Shown here one piece after another: positions 20,106-29,625 of a DNA stretch of 43,292 bases (position 1 is the stretch's first letter; every line of letters starts with the position of its first letter). The position numbers were made by a program, and so were the translations under genes. A model generated the notes under the pieces. The model worked only from the letters and a program-made list of their open reading frames with translations. It was not told the DNA's origin and ran no database searches. The stretch comes from Helicobacter sp. (lineage in GTDB: Bacteria > Campylobacterota > Campylobacteria > Campylobacterales > Helicobacteraceae), in assembly GCA_029264775.1 (NCBI GenBank), contig JARHYT010000016.1:1-43292 (forward strand). Direction: 5' to 3'.

Positions 20106-20933
20106 ATGATATTATTAAGTGGTCCATGTGTCATAGAAAATGAGAAAAATTTATACAAAATTGCAAAAGGCTTAGAATTTGCCAATGATGATGAAGATAT
20201 TGACTTTTATTTCAAGGCTAGTTTTGATAAAGCAAATCGGACAAGTTTAGATAGTTTTAGGGGACCCGGATTAGAAAAAGGATTAATATTATTAGAAAAA
20301 ATAAAAAAAGATTTTGGGTATAAAATAATTACAGATATACACGAAAGCTGTCAAGCAAAGGCACTTGCTGAAGTAGTTGATATTATACAAATACCTGCGT
20401 TTCTATGTAGGCAAACAGATTTAATTATTGAGGTTGCAAAAACTGATGCAATCATTAATATCAAAAAAGGGCAATTTATGAATCCAAATGATATGCAATA
20501 TAGTGTTTTAAAAGCGATAAAAACACGGGATTCTAATATAACAGATTCTGAATTTTCTAAAAATGCAAACGCTCTAAGCATAAAGCATAGAATATGGCTA
20601 ACAGAGAGGGGAAGTACATTTGGGTATGGTAACTTGGTTGTAGATATGCGTTCGCTTGTCATCATGAGAAAGTTTGCACCTGTAATTTTTGATGCAACGC
20701 ATAGTGTGCAAATGCCCGGTGGACTCAATGGCAAAAGCGGTGGAGATAGTAGCTATGTATCTTATTTAGCAAGAGCTGCTAGTAGTGTTGGTGTCGATGG
20801 TTATTTTATGGAAACACATTTTAATCCAAAAGAAGCCTTGAGTGATGGTCCAAATATGATCCAATTAGACAAATTAAAATCATTGATTGTGATTTTAAAG
20901 GAGCTTGATTCTATATCAACAAAGGTAGTCTAG
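20106..20933 (+). CDS. kdsA: 3-deoxy-D-manno-octulosonate 8-phosphate synthase
   Basis: Condenses PEP with arabinose 5-phosphate to make Kdo 8-phosphate for lipopolysaccharide. The 275 residues match the family. Visible signatures are LLSGPCVIE at the N-terminus, [30 protein letters not shown], and KKGQFMNP. In the C-terminal half are [30 protein letters not shown] and FMETHFNP. The latter His/Glu/Asp positions plus the N-terminal Cys fit the metal-dependent class. Its partner kdsB is at the right end of the window, not adjacent. It converges with tatC, with only 31 bases between. Confidence 0.97.
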   Translation: MILLSGPCVIENEKNLYKIAKGLEFANDDEDIDFYFKASFDKANRTSLDSFRGPGLEKGLILLEKIKKDFGYKIITDIHESCQAKALAEVVDIIQIPAFLCRQTDLIIEVAKTDAIINIKKGQFMNPNDMQYSVLKAIKTRDSNITDSEFSKNANALSIKHRIWLTERGSTFGYGNLVVDMRSLVIMRKFAPVIFDATHSVQMPGGLNGKSGGDSSYVSYLARAASSVGVDGYFMETHFNPKEALSDGPNMIQLDKLKSLIVILKELDSISTKVV

Positions 20934-20964
20934 TAAAAATTATAGCATTAATATAAACATTTAA

Positions 20965-21747
20965 TCATTGCAATTTATTCTCTATTCTATCTTGTATCTT
21001 TGTGTTGTTTGCTTCACTATTGATATTTTGCTTTGATTCTGGATTGACAAATTTTAATATAACATATGCCACTCCATATAATACTACCATTGGCATCGCA
21101 AGCAATAATTGAGAAATTACATCTGGCGGGGTTACTATTGCTGCTATAACAAATATAACAACTACAGCATATCTAAAATATTTTTGCAAGGTTTTATCAG
21201 TAATTAAACCTACTTTGCCTAAAAAAAATGCCATAACAGGCAATTCAAAAACAAATCCAAATGCAAGCATAATGCGAATAAAAAATGATAAGTATTCATT
21301 GCTGGCTATATTTGCTTCTAACACATCATTACCGAATGCAAGAACATATTTGATAATAAAAGGAAACACCACCACATAGCAAAAAAGTAATCCTACTGCA
21401 AACATAAAACTACCAAAAAATACGAATGGTAAAACAAGCTTCTTTTCATGTTTATATAGACCGGGTGCAATAAAAAGCCATAATTGCCAAAAAACAATTG
21501 GAATTGCAATAACAAATGCACTAAAAAAACTTACTTTTATAGCAACAAATAGATATTCTGCCGGTGCTACCTGTATTAATTTGCCTTTTACACCCATTTC
21601 AAAAGCATGCTGTATTGGTAACTGAACAAAAAAGAATATTTCCTGATGAAATGCAAAACAAGCAACAAAACAAACAATCACACTAAGTATAGATATAATC
21701 AATCGTTTGCGTAAATCTTGTAAATGAGGTCGCAACTCGTCAAACAT
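20965..21747 (-). CDS. tatC: Twin-arginine translocase subunit TatC
   Basis: A six-helix inner-membrane protein that recognises twin-arginine signal peptides. The N-terminus MFDELRPHLQDLRKRL is the conserved HL.ELR.R region. The FELPVMAFFLG segment holds the conserved glutamate of the signal-binding site. 260 residues is typical. It ends in a charged cytoplasmic tail. It is the last gene of the minus-strand run, 65 bases after tatB. Confidence 0.97.
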   Translation of the reverse strand: MFDELRPHLQDLRKRLIISILSVIVCFVACFAFHQEIFFFVQLPIQHAFEMGVKGKLIQVAPAEYLFVAIKVSFFSAFVIAIPIVFWQLWLFIAPGLYKHEKKLVLPFVFFGSFMFAVGLLFCYVVVFPFIIKYVLAFGNDVLEANIASNEYLSFFIRIMLAFGFVFELPVMAFFLGKVGLITDKTLQKYFRYAVVVIFVIAAIVTPPDVISQLLLAMPMVVLYGVAYVILKFVNPESKQNINSEANNTKIQDRIENKLQ

Positions 21748-21812
21748 AATTAACCTTTTTTATAACCGTATTAATAAATTACACAATATGTGGATTCCAA
21801 AACACTTTATAA

Positions 21813-22241
21813 TCATTTTTGTATATTATTACCCTCTTTTTTTACCTCTGTGATATTTTCTTGAGTATCAGTAGAAACCTTGTCTTCCAACTTAGTATTA
21901 CCATTAGAATCAAACACAACATCTCTTGGTTGATAATCTTGAAACAAATGCTTTATATCATTCATATCTTGTTGTATTTCTGATACTAAATTAGCATCCT
22001 TAATTTCTTTGCTAATATCTACACTATTTTCTAATTTTTCTTTATATTCCTGTGCCTCTCTTTTCAATTCTGCTAGATTCACTTCCCTATCTATTGTTTC
22101 TTTTGCATCTTGAATTGTATTTTTTAATACCTTCCATATTTTAGTAATCTCAATTATGGCGTTTGGTAACTTATCTGGTCCCAACACAATAACAGCAACG
22201 ATTATAATCAGGATAATCTCACCAATACCAAATCCAAGCAA
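21813..22241 (-). CDS. tatB: Sec-independent translocase subunit TatB
   Basis: One N-terminal membrane helix with the FGIGEIILI start and the VLGPDKLP hinge, followed by an amphipathic helix and a long charged tail of about 90 residues. The glutamate after FGIG and the long tail support TatB rather than TatA. It works with TatC as the receptor for folded Tat substrates. It starts 13 bases after motB, so co-transcription with the motor genes is likely. No tatA is in the window. Confidence 0.93.
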   Translation of the reverse strand: MLGFGIGEIILIIIVAVIVLGPDKLPNAIIEITKIWKVLKNTIQDAKETIDREVNLAELKREAQEYKEKLENSVDISKEIKDANLVSEIQQDMNDIKHLFQDYQPRDVVFDSNGNTKLEDKVSTDTQENITEVKKEGNNIQK

Positions 22242-22254
22242 AAAACATCTCCTA

Positions 22255-23019
22255 TTATTGCATACCCTCTAATACACCCTGAACTTCTTTCAAAGAAGTA
22301 GTGGTGGTAGAAAAGAATATTTCAACTCTATTGTTAGCACGACGATTTACTTCACTTGTGTTTGGCACCATTGGGCTATATTGACCAAAAGAAGTATATG
22401 ACAACCTAGCCGGATCAACACCTCTACCTATTAGATAATTCATAACATTTGATGCTCTAGCTGCCGCAAGATCATAATTATCCCTATATCCACTAGGGGG
22501 AGTATTGTCTGTATAACCCTTAATATTTATCATAACCTCTGGTGGAAGTTTATCAATCAAAGTAGCTAATAAATCTAACTCTGTTTTCCTATCTTGATTT
22601 ACAAGCTCTGCTGCCCCGGGTTCAAACAATAAATCAGATGGTAATCTAAGTGTTGTCCCCTGTTCTATTTGCTCCAAAAGCCCACCATCTTGAATTAGAT
22701 TTGACAATTGTGTTATGGTAACAACCGTTGTTGGTGCATTTTGATTTGTTGATGTATTCTTTTGCGTTTCGCTTGTATCTTCTCTAACAGTTCCCGGATC
22801 TGGCGGTATAATCATCACAGGCATTGTCCTTTCTGGCATAGGCGTTGCATCAAAAATTGTAATGAATGCCTCCGTAACTGCCTTAATCTTAGAAGTATTT
22901 GATGCAGAAATCGCATACAGGGCAATAAAAAGTGCTAATAATAATGATAAAAAGTCTGCATATGGAACAGCCCATTTCTCTCCAGCTGGACATTCTTCAC
23001 ATTTACATTTCTTTGCCAT
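22255..23019 (-). CDS. motB: Flagellar stator protein MotB
   Basis: The peptidoglycan-anchored stator subunit, 254 residues. The N-terminus ECPAGEKWAVPYADFLSLLL carries the proton-binding aspartate at residue 22 at the start of the single membrane helix. The short cytoplasmic leader is cysteine-rich (KKCKCEEC). A linker with many Pro/Thr residues follows, then an OmpA-type peptidoglycan-binding domain with IKGYTDN, DLAAARASNVMNYL and NRRANNRVEI. It is intact and lies 54 bases downstream of motA, as in the H. pylori pair. Confidence 0.97.
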   Translation of the reverse strand: MAKKCKCEECPAGEKWAVPYADFLSLLLALFIALYAISASNTSKIKAVTEAFITIFDATPMPERTMPVMIIPPDPGTVREDTSETQKNTSTNQNAPTTVVTITQLSNLIQDGGLLEQIEQGTTLRLPSDLLFEPGAAELVNQDRKTELDLLATLIDKLPPEVMINIKGYTDNTPPSGYRDNYDLAAARASNVMNYLIGRGVDPARLSYTSFGQYSPMVPNTSEVNRRANNRVEIFFSTTTTSLKEVQGVLEGMQ

Positions 23020-23073
23020 ATTCTATTCCTTACAACTAAATTATCTCTACACAAAGTAGAGCAAGCATAATAA

Positions 23074-23844
23074 CTATTCAAATTGTGAAATCTTAGGCTC
23101 TCCGGGTGGAATAAATCCTAACAACTTAGCCTCAAGATTACGAGGGTTATCACCATTAGCAATACCAACTACTGCCTCAAGTATCATAACCTTTTCTATT
23201 ATTATATCATGAGATTTTGCTTTTAATTTATGTCCAAAAGGACCAAAGAAAGCATAAGCACTCATAATACCTGTAACCGTAGCTGTAAATGCACCAGCAA
23301 TACCTGCCGCCATAGCCGCTGGATTATCAAGTAGAGCTAGTGCCAACATAAGCCCCATAACCGCACCAACCAAGCCAAATGTAGGTGAAGACTCACCCAT
23401 AATAATCCAAAAGTGTGCCGCACCATGATAATAGTGTTCTAATTGCTCTATTTGAACTTCCATATCCTCACGCACATCTTTTGCTTCACGACCATCAATA
23501 ATCATTGACATAGCTTCCCTTGTAAAATCATCCTCTAGTTGAGATACCCTAGCCTCAAGAGTCAATAAACCATTTTTACGAGCTTCTGAGCTAAACTCCA
23601 CCATTTGTCTTATTGTATTATTTAAATTAACCTTTGGATTCACAAAAACAAGCTTAACTTCCTTAAAAGCTGCTTTGACAGCCTTTGCATGACTCGAAGT
23701 CATAGCAGAAAACATGGCAGTTGGAATCACTATAAGAACGGAGCTTAAATGGATAACATGCAAAGGGTTACCACCCTCTAATATATCCCCAACCGATATA
23801 CTAACTATCGACAACACAATACCTAAAATACTCGATAAATCCAT
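23074..23844 (-). CDS. motA: Flagellar stator protein MotA
   Basis: 256 residues with four membrane segments. GIVLSIVSISVGDILEGG forms the first. The second lies in SSVLIVIPTAMFSAM. A charged cytoplasmic loop follows. The pair near PTFGLVGAVMGLMLAL and GIAGAFTATVTGIMSAYAF contains the conserved prolines and the torque-coupling region. With MotB it forms the proton-driven stator ring. It is preceded by the ThiF-like gene with 56 bases between. Confidence 0.97.
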   Translation of the reverse strand: MDLSSILGIVLSIVSISVGDILEGGNPLHVIHLSSVLIVIPTAMFSAMTSSHAKAVKAAFKEVKLVFVNPKVNLNNTIRQMVEFSSEARKNGLLTLEARVSQLEDDFTREAMSMIIDGREAKDVREDMEVQIEQLEHYYHGAAHFWIIMGESSPTFGLVGAVMGLMLALALLDNPAAMAAGIAGAFTATVTGIMSAYAFFGPFGHKLKAKSHDIIIEKVMILEAVVGIANGDNPRNLEAKLLGFIPPGEPKISQFE

Positions 23845-23900
23845 AAAAATCCTCTCTATAATCTCAAAGTAAATTTAAAAGCAAAACACATGCCATATAA

Positions 23901-24683
23901 TTATACATGATAATCTATCAATTCTCTAATACCATTTTCATCAGAACACACCCTACATTGAGTATTTCTTTTTATAGCTATTTTCCTAAAGTTCATAGTT
24001 TTTATATCAACACTCAATAGCGTATTGGTTAGCAATTCCCCTATGCCTAGTATATACTTGATAGCCTCACTAGCTTGAATACAACCAACAATACCGGGTA
24101 AAACTCCAAACAATCCAGCCCTAAAAATAGAGTTAAACTCCTTATCTGGTGGTTCATCAAAAGCACATGCAAAACACGCACTTACCTTTGGGATAATAGT
24201 CATTGTTTGTCCTCTATATTTTAATACACCTGCATGACTAAATGGTTTATCTATCATAACACAAGCATCATTTATGAGAAATTTACTAGCAAAATTATCG
24301 GTAGCATCTATTATAAAGTCATAATTTTGTAGAATCGGTATAGCATTTTCTGCTGTAAGTTTCTCAAAATATGTATCAACAATCACATTTGGATTTACAT
24401 TAGTCATTTTCGTTTTAGCTGATAATATCTTGGCTCTCCCAATATCAGGAGTTGTATGGATTACTTGCCTTTGTAGATTGCTAATCTCGACTATATCATA
24501 ATCTAGGATACCAATCCTGCCTATGCCCGCAGCAGATAAATACAAACATATAGGAGAACCCAATCCACCAGTTCCTATTACCAAAACTCTCGCTTTTGCA
24601 AGTTTCTCTTGCCCCTCTTCACCTACATCATCTAGCATTAAATGCCTTAAATAACGCTCTTTCAATACACTTTCTGATTCCAT
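23901..24683 (-). CDS. ThiF/MoeB/HesA-family adenylyltransferase
   Basis: An E1-like enzyme that adenylates the C-terminal glycine of a ubiquitin-like sulfur carrier (MoaD or ThiS). The ATP-binding GTGGLGSP near residue 37 is followed by DYDIVEISNLQRQ, the classic E1 motif. DATDNFASK and the FSHAGV strand follow. Two CxxC-type pairs (CFAC and CRVC) form the structural zinc site. 260 residues is right for MoeB/HesA. MoeB (molybdopterin) and ThiF (thiazole) cannot be told apart here; no moa or thiS/thiG gene is adjacent. It lies 10 bases after the metallo-hydrolase gene. Confidence 0.9.
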   Translation of the reverse strand: MESESVLKERYLRHLMLDDVGEEGQEKLAKARVLVIGTGGLGSPICLYLSAAGIGRIGILDYDIVEISNLQRQVIHTTPDIGRAKILSAKTKMTNVNPNVIVDTYFEKLTAENAIPILQNYDFIIDATDNFASKFLINDACVMIDKPFSHAGVLKYRGQTMTIIPKVSACFACAFDEPPDKEFNSIFRAGLFGVLPGIVGCIQASEAIKYILGIGELLTNTLLSVDIKTMNFRKIAIKRNTQCRVCSDENGIRELIDYHV

Positions 24684-24693
24684 AGCACCACCA

Positions 24694-25302
24694 TCAAACG
24701 ACTATATGTCTTATCCAAGCTAAGACATTATTAGATTCTATACCAACAGAAGTATCCTCACCATGACCGGGGTGTATTGGATAATTATTTTCTATTTGTG
24801 AGAATCTTTGTAGAGACTCTTTCATGTCAGAGGCACTAGAATAAGGAAAATCATATCTCCCTATACTACGATTGAAAATAAAATCACCACTAAAAAAATG
24901 ATTATCAATTTCTATCATACTGCAACCGGGGGTATGTCCGGGAAAATGCCAATATTTTACCTCAATACCCTCTATATCAAGTTTTGCAACACCCTTATTG
25001 TTTTCTACACAAATATCTACTTTAGTAGTTGAGAGACCAAGATCAAAGCAATCAGACTCAAGCATAAAAGAATCTTGCTTTGGGCAATACACCTTTGTAT
25101 TTGTTTTACCCTTTAGCATAGCTACATCCCAAATATGATCAAAATGTCCATGCGTTATCAAGATTGCTTTTAGATTTTTTGAGTTATCCAAAACCCACTC
25201 ACTAGAGTTATATCCGGGATCAATTACAAACTCAAAGTCATCAAATTGCAACAAATAAGCATTTGTAAGATACTCTCCAAAAGCTCTTTTTAGAATCTTC
25301 AT
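24694..25302 (-). CDS. Metallo-beta-lactamase-fold hydrolase (glyoxalase II-like)
   Basis: A 202-residue MBL-fold enzyme with all metal ligands visible: HGHFDH at 51-56, H123 in PGHTPGC, D140 in FSGDFIF and H180 in HPGHGED. The short form without the glutathione-binding C-terminal domain is common in epsilonproteobacteria, so glutathione specificity is doubtful. It is the first gene of the six-gene minus-strand run that ends at tatC. Confidence 0.9.
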   Translation of the reverse strand: MKILKRAFGEYLTNAYLLQFDDFEFVIDPGYNSSEWVLDNSKNLKAILITHGHFDHIWDVAMLKGKTNTKVYCPKQDSFMLESDCFDLGLSTTKVDICVENNKGVAKLDIEGIEVKYWHFPGHTPGCSMIEIDNHFFSGDFIFNRSIGRYDFPYSSASDMKESLQRFSQIENNYPIHPGHGEDTSVGIESNNVLAWIRHIVV

Positions 25303-25394
25303 ACCACTTTACCTTAAATGTTTTCGTATCTCTAATTAATGTTACCCATTCTATCATAAACTTACTTAACTATAAATAAAACACGAAATAAAAA

Positions 25395-26321
25395 TTACTT
25401 TATTTTTTTACGCTTGTTTGCAAGTTTAGATAAATATGTACAAGCACTATCATTTCGTAAATAACAAGCTTTTGTATAATACTGCATAGCATTTGCTATA
25501 TCTTCATTCATATCTTGGGTAACCCCTCGCTCATATATAATGCCAAGATTTAAACATGCATCAGGATAATCATCACCACAAGATTGATTAAAATAATGAA
25601 TTGCTTGTGCATAGTCACCAGCACTCTTTGCATAATTATAACGCAAAACACCAAGATTAAAACAAGCAACACTATCGCCCATACTGCAACTTCTACCATA
25701 ATAGTTTTGTGCTTGTGTTAAATTGTAGCTAGTGTTGTTTTTATCATCAATATCACCACTATATATTAAGCCAAGATTCTGACATGCTTCTTTATTGCCA
25801 GCTTTACAAGACTTAGCATATAATTCAATTGTTCTATCCTTTTCAATCTTATGTTCTTCGTCTCTTTTTTTCTCTTTCTCTCTCTCCTCTTTGGAAACAT
25901 GCTCATAAAATGCTAGATTATTGCACGCATCATAATTACCGCCATTGCATGCTTTAGTATAAAAGCTCATCATATTATTGTAGTACTCAATCTTTTTTCT
26001 CTTTCTTTCAGAACGAGAAAACCTCCTATCAGAATCTATATTCTCTAATATTCTACCCTGAACTATGCCTGCTGATAAACATGCTATATAGTTATTAAGC
26101 TCGCATAATTTTGCAAAAATAGGTAAAGATTCGTCTAATTTACCAAGTCTATATAGATTATAGGCGGTATCATAATCTACTTTTTGATTATATGTATCAC
26201 TATGTGGCTTATAGTAATTACTATGCGTGTTTCCTTGCCACCAGTAATTATTACTTTTAGCTAAGGCACAATGAAAAAACATTATAATGCAAACAGAAAA
26301 TAGCCAAACTACACTCTTCAT
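25395..26321 (-). CDS. Secreted cysteine-rich Sel1-repeat protein (Hcp family)
   Basis: A signal peptide is clear: KSVVWLFSVCIIMFFHCALA then KSNN. Six repeat units follow, each with a C-x7-C pair, for example CNGGNYDAC, CKAGNKEAC, CSMGDSVAC, CGDDYPDAC and CYLRNDSAC, in Sel1/TPR helices such as NLGLIYSG. This is the Helicobacter cysteine-rich protein pattern, in which the paired cysteines form disulfides across each repeat. Known: some H. pylori Hcps bind penicillin weakly and provoke host immune responses. A lysine/glutamate-rich insert (EREKEKKRDEEHKIEKD) breaks the repeats near residue 150. It is divergent from the lipoprotein gene next door. Confidence 0.9.
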   Translation of the reverse strand: MKSVVWLFSVCIIMFFHCALAKSNNYWWQGNTHSNYYKPHSDTYNQKVDYDTAYNLYRLGKLDESLPIFAKLCELNNYIACLSAGIVQGRILENIDSDRRFSRSERKRKKIEYYNNMMSFYTKACNGGNYDACNNLAFYEHVSKEEREKEKKRDEEHKIEKDRTIELYAKSCKAGNKEACQNLGLIYSGDIDDKNNTSYNLTQAQNYYGRSCSMGDSVACFNLGVLRYNYAKSAGDYAQAIHYFNQSCGDDYPDACLNLGIIYERGVTQDMNEDIANAMQYYTKACYLRNDSACTYLSKLANKRKKIK

Positions 26322-26416
26322 AATATGAGCTCCTTTTTTAATATTTGATTTTTACATAGAATTATATTAATATTTCAAATACTTTAGTCAAAAAATATCA
26401 TAGTATCGAGGAAAAC

Positions 26417-27901
26417 TTGAAAAACTTTATATTTCTTATACTCATAGGATTATTTTTAAGTGCATGTTCCAAGTATAATGCAAAAATTACAAAGGAATAT
26501 GACAACCAACATTATACACAAGCTTATAAAACATTGCAACACGCTACAATGAAAGAATCAAATGACTGGCTTTTGTGGAAAATGCAATCGGCTTTTATCA
26601 CTTTTAGCTATTTTGGTCCTCATTTTAGTCTAATTGATTTAGAAGAGGCAGAACAAAAGTTTAAAATAAATGAAAGTGAAGGATTATTGTCTAGTGTTGG
26701 TGAAAATATTGGTGCTACACTTAGTAATGACTTAGCAATACCATACAAGGGCTTGGTTTTTGAAGGAGTTTTTTTAAATTTTTATAAAGCGTTAGCATTC
26801 TCTAGTATGGGAGATAGTGTTCAAGCAAGAATTGAATTTAACAGGGCAAATGATAGACAAAGAAGAGCAAAAGATTATTATGCAAAAGAGATAAAAAAAT
26901 CACATGATAAAGCAATAAAAGCAGCAAGTGAAAAAAAGAAAAATACAAACTATGAAAAAAGCACAACAGATTATGAAATAAACAAGATTATTAATGAAAA
27001 ATATACAACACTTCGTGAATTTGCAATATACAAAGATTTAATAAATCCAATTGTACCTTATGTTTCGGGATTATATTTCATGATTGAGGGAGACTTTATT
27101 AAATCCATAGATTTATTGAAAGAATCTTATGGTATTAGTGGTGCTAATATCATAGCAAAAGATATGCAATTACTTGAATATAGAAAAAATAAAGCAAACA
27201 AACAAACCTACACATGGATTATTATAGAGGATGGGGATATGGCAAGAAAGGATGGCATTGAAATTTCAATGCCGTTTGCTTTAGAAAACGGAGTTAATGC
27301 TATTAATATGGCATTACCACATTTAAAAGAGGGCAAAAACACATATATCTCATATAGAGTTAATGATGCACAAGCGGATATGGTTAGCAGTGTAAGCAAT
27401 CTATTTGCAAGCGAATTTGAAAAACAATTAATGCCAATTATTACAAGAGCTATTATAAGCACATTGCTAAAATATAGCATTACATATTCTGCTAATGAAT
27501 TTGGTGGGGATTATGGTGTATTAATGGGTCTTGTTACAACGATTGCATTTAGTGCAATAAATCAAACGGATACTAGGACTAGCCTTATGTTGCCAAGTAG
27601 CATATGGGCTACTAGGGTAAAAAACACAGATTCTAATATAAAAGTTTTTGGAAATAACATAGAGTTGCTAAATCTACCGATAACAAATGATTGCAATATA
27701 CTAGATAAGAAATTATCAAGTGCAAAAGAGTTTGAGAAAGTCGTTAAAGCAAAATCTAAAGATTTATCTGCTAGAATCCACATATTCCAAAATTACTATG
27801 AAAGTGGCAACGAGGATAAGGTATGTGCAAAAACAGATAATATAGTTTATGTTAGGGTGCATCATGGAACTATAACTCACGCAATTATTAAAGGAGATTA
27901 A
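26417..27901 (+). CDS. Large lipoprotein, COG3014-like
   Basis: It starts at TTG and carries a lipoprotein signal, LIGLFLSACS, so the mature protein should be lipidated on the cysteine. The body resembles the COG3014 family. A TPR-like N-terminal half contains FLNFYKALAFSSMGD and NDRQRRAKDYYAKE, and a later domain holds ALPHLKE and a hydrophobic stretch near 340-375. The partner LpoB-like lipoprotein begins one base after its stop; this pairing is known in other proteobacteria. The inferred role is cell-envelope assembly, perhaps regulation of a penicillin-binding protein. No catalytic motif is visible. Confidence 0.75.
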   Translation: MKNFIFLILIGLFLSACSKYNAKITKEYDNQHYTQAYKTLQHATMKESNDWLLWKMQSAFITFSYFGPHFSLIDLEEAEQKFKINESEGLLSSVGENIGATLSNDLAIPYKGLVFEGVFLNFYKALAFSSMGDSVQARIEFNRANDRQRRAKDYYAKEIKKSHDKAIKAASEKKKNTNYEKSTTDYEINKIINEKYTTLREFAIYKDLINPIVPYVSGLYFMIEGDFIKSIDLLKESYGISGANIIAKDMQLLEYRKNKANKQTYTWIIIEDGDMARKDGIEISMPFALENGVNAINMALPHLKEGKNTYISYRVNDAQADMVSSVSNLFASEFEKQLMPIITRAIISTLLKYSITYSANEFGGDYGVLMGLVTTIAFSAINQTDTRTSLMLPSSIWATRVKNTDSNIKVFGNNIELLNLPITNDCNILDKKLSSAKEFEKVVKAKSKDLSARIHIFQNYYESGNEDKVCAKTDNIVYVRVHHGTITHAIIKGD

Positions 27902-28510
27902 ATGCAATTGTTATTAAAATTCGTAGCAGTAAGTTTTATAGGTGTTAGCATTATTGGTTGTGGTGGAAAGGTTGAATATGTTGATAATCAAGATTCAGCA
28001 CAATACACAAGCACAGGAATAGATTATCATGACATAGAATCAGCAATTTATAAAAGTGTACAAAGTTTGCTTGAAAGCGATTATATTATGGGCTTAGATA
28101 ATAAAAAGGTGCTTGCAATCTCAGATGTAGTAAATGATACAATGCAACAAGTAGATGTAAGGGGATTAACAACAAAAATAGCTAGAGCAATGAGAAAAAG
28201 TGGAAAATTCGAGCTTACAAATGCTATTAGCGGTAGTGGTGGATCTGTTGATAATATGATATATAATTCTAGAGATTTAAGAAACAATGATGAATTTAAT
28301 CAATACACAACGATAGAGAAAGGCAATTTAATAGCACCTAATCTATCACTATCTGGTATAATCGTGCAAAAAAATACAAAGATTGGTAAAAAACAAAGAG
28401 TTGATTATTCTTTTATACTTACACTTACAGATTTAAAAACAGGTATAGTAAAATGGGATGAAAGCACACACATAATAAAAGTAGCACCCAATAGCAAAGT
28501 ATCATGGTAA
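27902..28510 (+). CDS. LpoB-like lipoprotein (penicillin-binding protein activator family)
   Basis: 202 residues with a lipobox at SIIGCGG. The mature domain fits the LpoB/CsgG-like fold: KKVLAISDVVNDT, then VDVRGLTTKIARAMRKSGKFEL, NLSLSGII and the terminal SFILTLTDLKTGIVKWDES. Known: E. coli LpoB reaches from the outer membrane to activate PBP1b; whether the partner PBP exists here cannot be seen. It is translationally linked to the COG3014-like gene. Moderate confidence in family, lower in function. Confidence 0.78.
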   Translation: MQLLLKFVAVSFIGVSIIGCGGKVEYVDNQDSAQYTSTGIDYHDIESAIYKSVQSLLESDYIMGLDNKKVLAISDVVNDTMQQVDVRGLTTKIARAMRKSGKFELTNAISGSGGSVDNMIYNSRDLRNNDEFNQYTTIEKGNLIAPNLSLSGIIVQKNTKIGKKQRVDYSFILTLTDLKTGIVKWDESTHIIKVAPNSKVSW

Positions 28511-28715
28511 GCAATAAATCGTTTTAATTGCAAATGTATCATACCCTAATTATTTGCGTGACTCTATCAATAGTTTTTAATAAGATACTAAGTTGTAAGG
28601 TAATAAATGAAAATTTCAAGTTATATATTATTAACTACTAAGGCTAAGGTGCTATATATTTAGCTACATTAAACTTCATTGTGTAATAAAGTTTTTATCT
28701 TGTATCGGAGTGATT

Positions 28716-29180
28716 ATGTTTCATATTGTGCTTGTTGAGCCAAGGATACCACAAAATACAGGTAATATAGGTAGGCTTTGTGTGGCAACAGATTCAACAT
28801 TGCATTTAATATATCCAATAGGTTTTAGCACCAAGGATAAAGATATTAAAAGAGCTGGGCTTGATTATTGGCAGCATTTAAAGATATTTGAATGGGAAAA
28901 CTTAGAATCTTTTTGGAAAAAATATCCATTTAATGATAAACATTTTCTATTCAGCACTAAAGCAAATAAGTTATATTTTACAGCGGATTTATCCAATGGT
29001 GGTTTTCTGTATTTTGGTAGAGAAGACGCAGGACTTAAAGCCTCGCTATTAGATTCTAATGCAAATCATGTTTATAAACTACCAATGAAAAAGGGAATAA
29101 GAAGTATCAATCTAGCAACAAGTGTTGGAGCAGTATTATATGAGGGCATAAAACAAAGTAATATATATACTGAATGGTAA
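28716..29180 (+). CDS. trmL: tRNA (cytidine/uridine-34 2'-O)-methyltransferase
   Basis: A compact SPOUT-family methyltransferase that modifies the wobble base of some leucine tRNAs. The N-terminus HIVLVEPRIPQNTGNIGR is diagnostic. The SAM-binding trefoil knot is YFGREDAGL and the PMKKGIRSINLATS strand. I chose the ATG at 28716, behind CGGAG; the track GTG at 28710 is inside that ribosome-binding site. The length of about 154 matches the family. It stands alone. Confidence 0.95.
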   Translation: MFHIVLVEPRIPQNTGNIGRLCVATDSTLHLIYPIGFSTKDKDIKRAGLDYWQHLKIFEWENLESFWKKYPFNDKHFLFSTKANKLYFTADLSNGGFLYFGREDAGLKASLLDSNANHVYKLPMKKGIRSINLATSVGAVLYEGIKQSNIYTEW

Positions 29181-29420
29181 TATTTCTAAGATCCTACGAA
29201 GTAATAAGATATATCAATTTAATTTAATCTGCAAAAAATATACAACAAGATAAGTATTTTTACATCAATAAGTTTTAATAATAGTTTTATCAAAAGTTAC
29301 AGGTGTGTAATATTAAAAAATATCAACATGTCTATATATTTTATTATAAACATGGTATTTATTAATTTAAATTTTATTAAAATGATAATTCTATGCTTTA
29401 AAATTACGCTCCTAGCAAAG

Positions 29421-29435
29421 TATATATATATATAT
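29421..29435. repeat. TA dinucleotide repeat
   Basis: Fifteen bases of alternating TA, about 190 bases upstream of the DUF262 gene start. It could be length-variable. Confidence 0.7.
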
Positions 29436-29589
29436 GATAATGGTAACAAATCGAGATACATAAAAGATTATATGTCCTTTTTAAGCCAAAAACAAAATTT
29501 AAAATCATAAATATATAAAAACTTTAAAAAATATTATGATTTTTAATATGATAATTTATACAATAGAGAACTAATTCAAATAGTTATGA

Positions 29590-29595
29590 TACAAT
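29590..29595 (+). promoter_or_regulatory. Predicted -10 box of DUF262 gene
   Basis: TACAAT in GTTATGATACAATATA, 30 bases before the GTG start. AAGGA at 29614-29618 serves as ribosome-binding site. Confidence 0.4.
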
Positions 29596-29625
29596 ATATA
29601 TGAAAGATATGTTAAGGATAGCATA

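Larger units (their letters stand above)
29181..29625. other. Gene-free stretch trmL-GmrSD-like gene
   Basis: Very AT-rich. It contains a (TA)7 run at 29421-29435. A 60-residue ORF in the track lacks a ribosome-binding site and looks spurious. Confidence 0.5.

Noticed and set aside
29328-29510. 60-residue ORF between trmL and the DUF262 gene
   Set aside because: No ribosome-binding site, low-complexity Ile/Lys/Tyr content and it contains the TA repeat; most likely chance.
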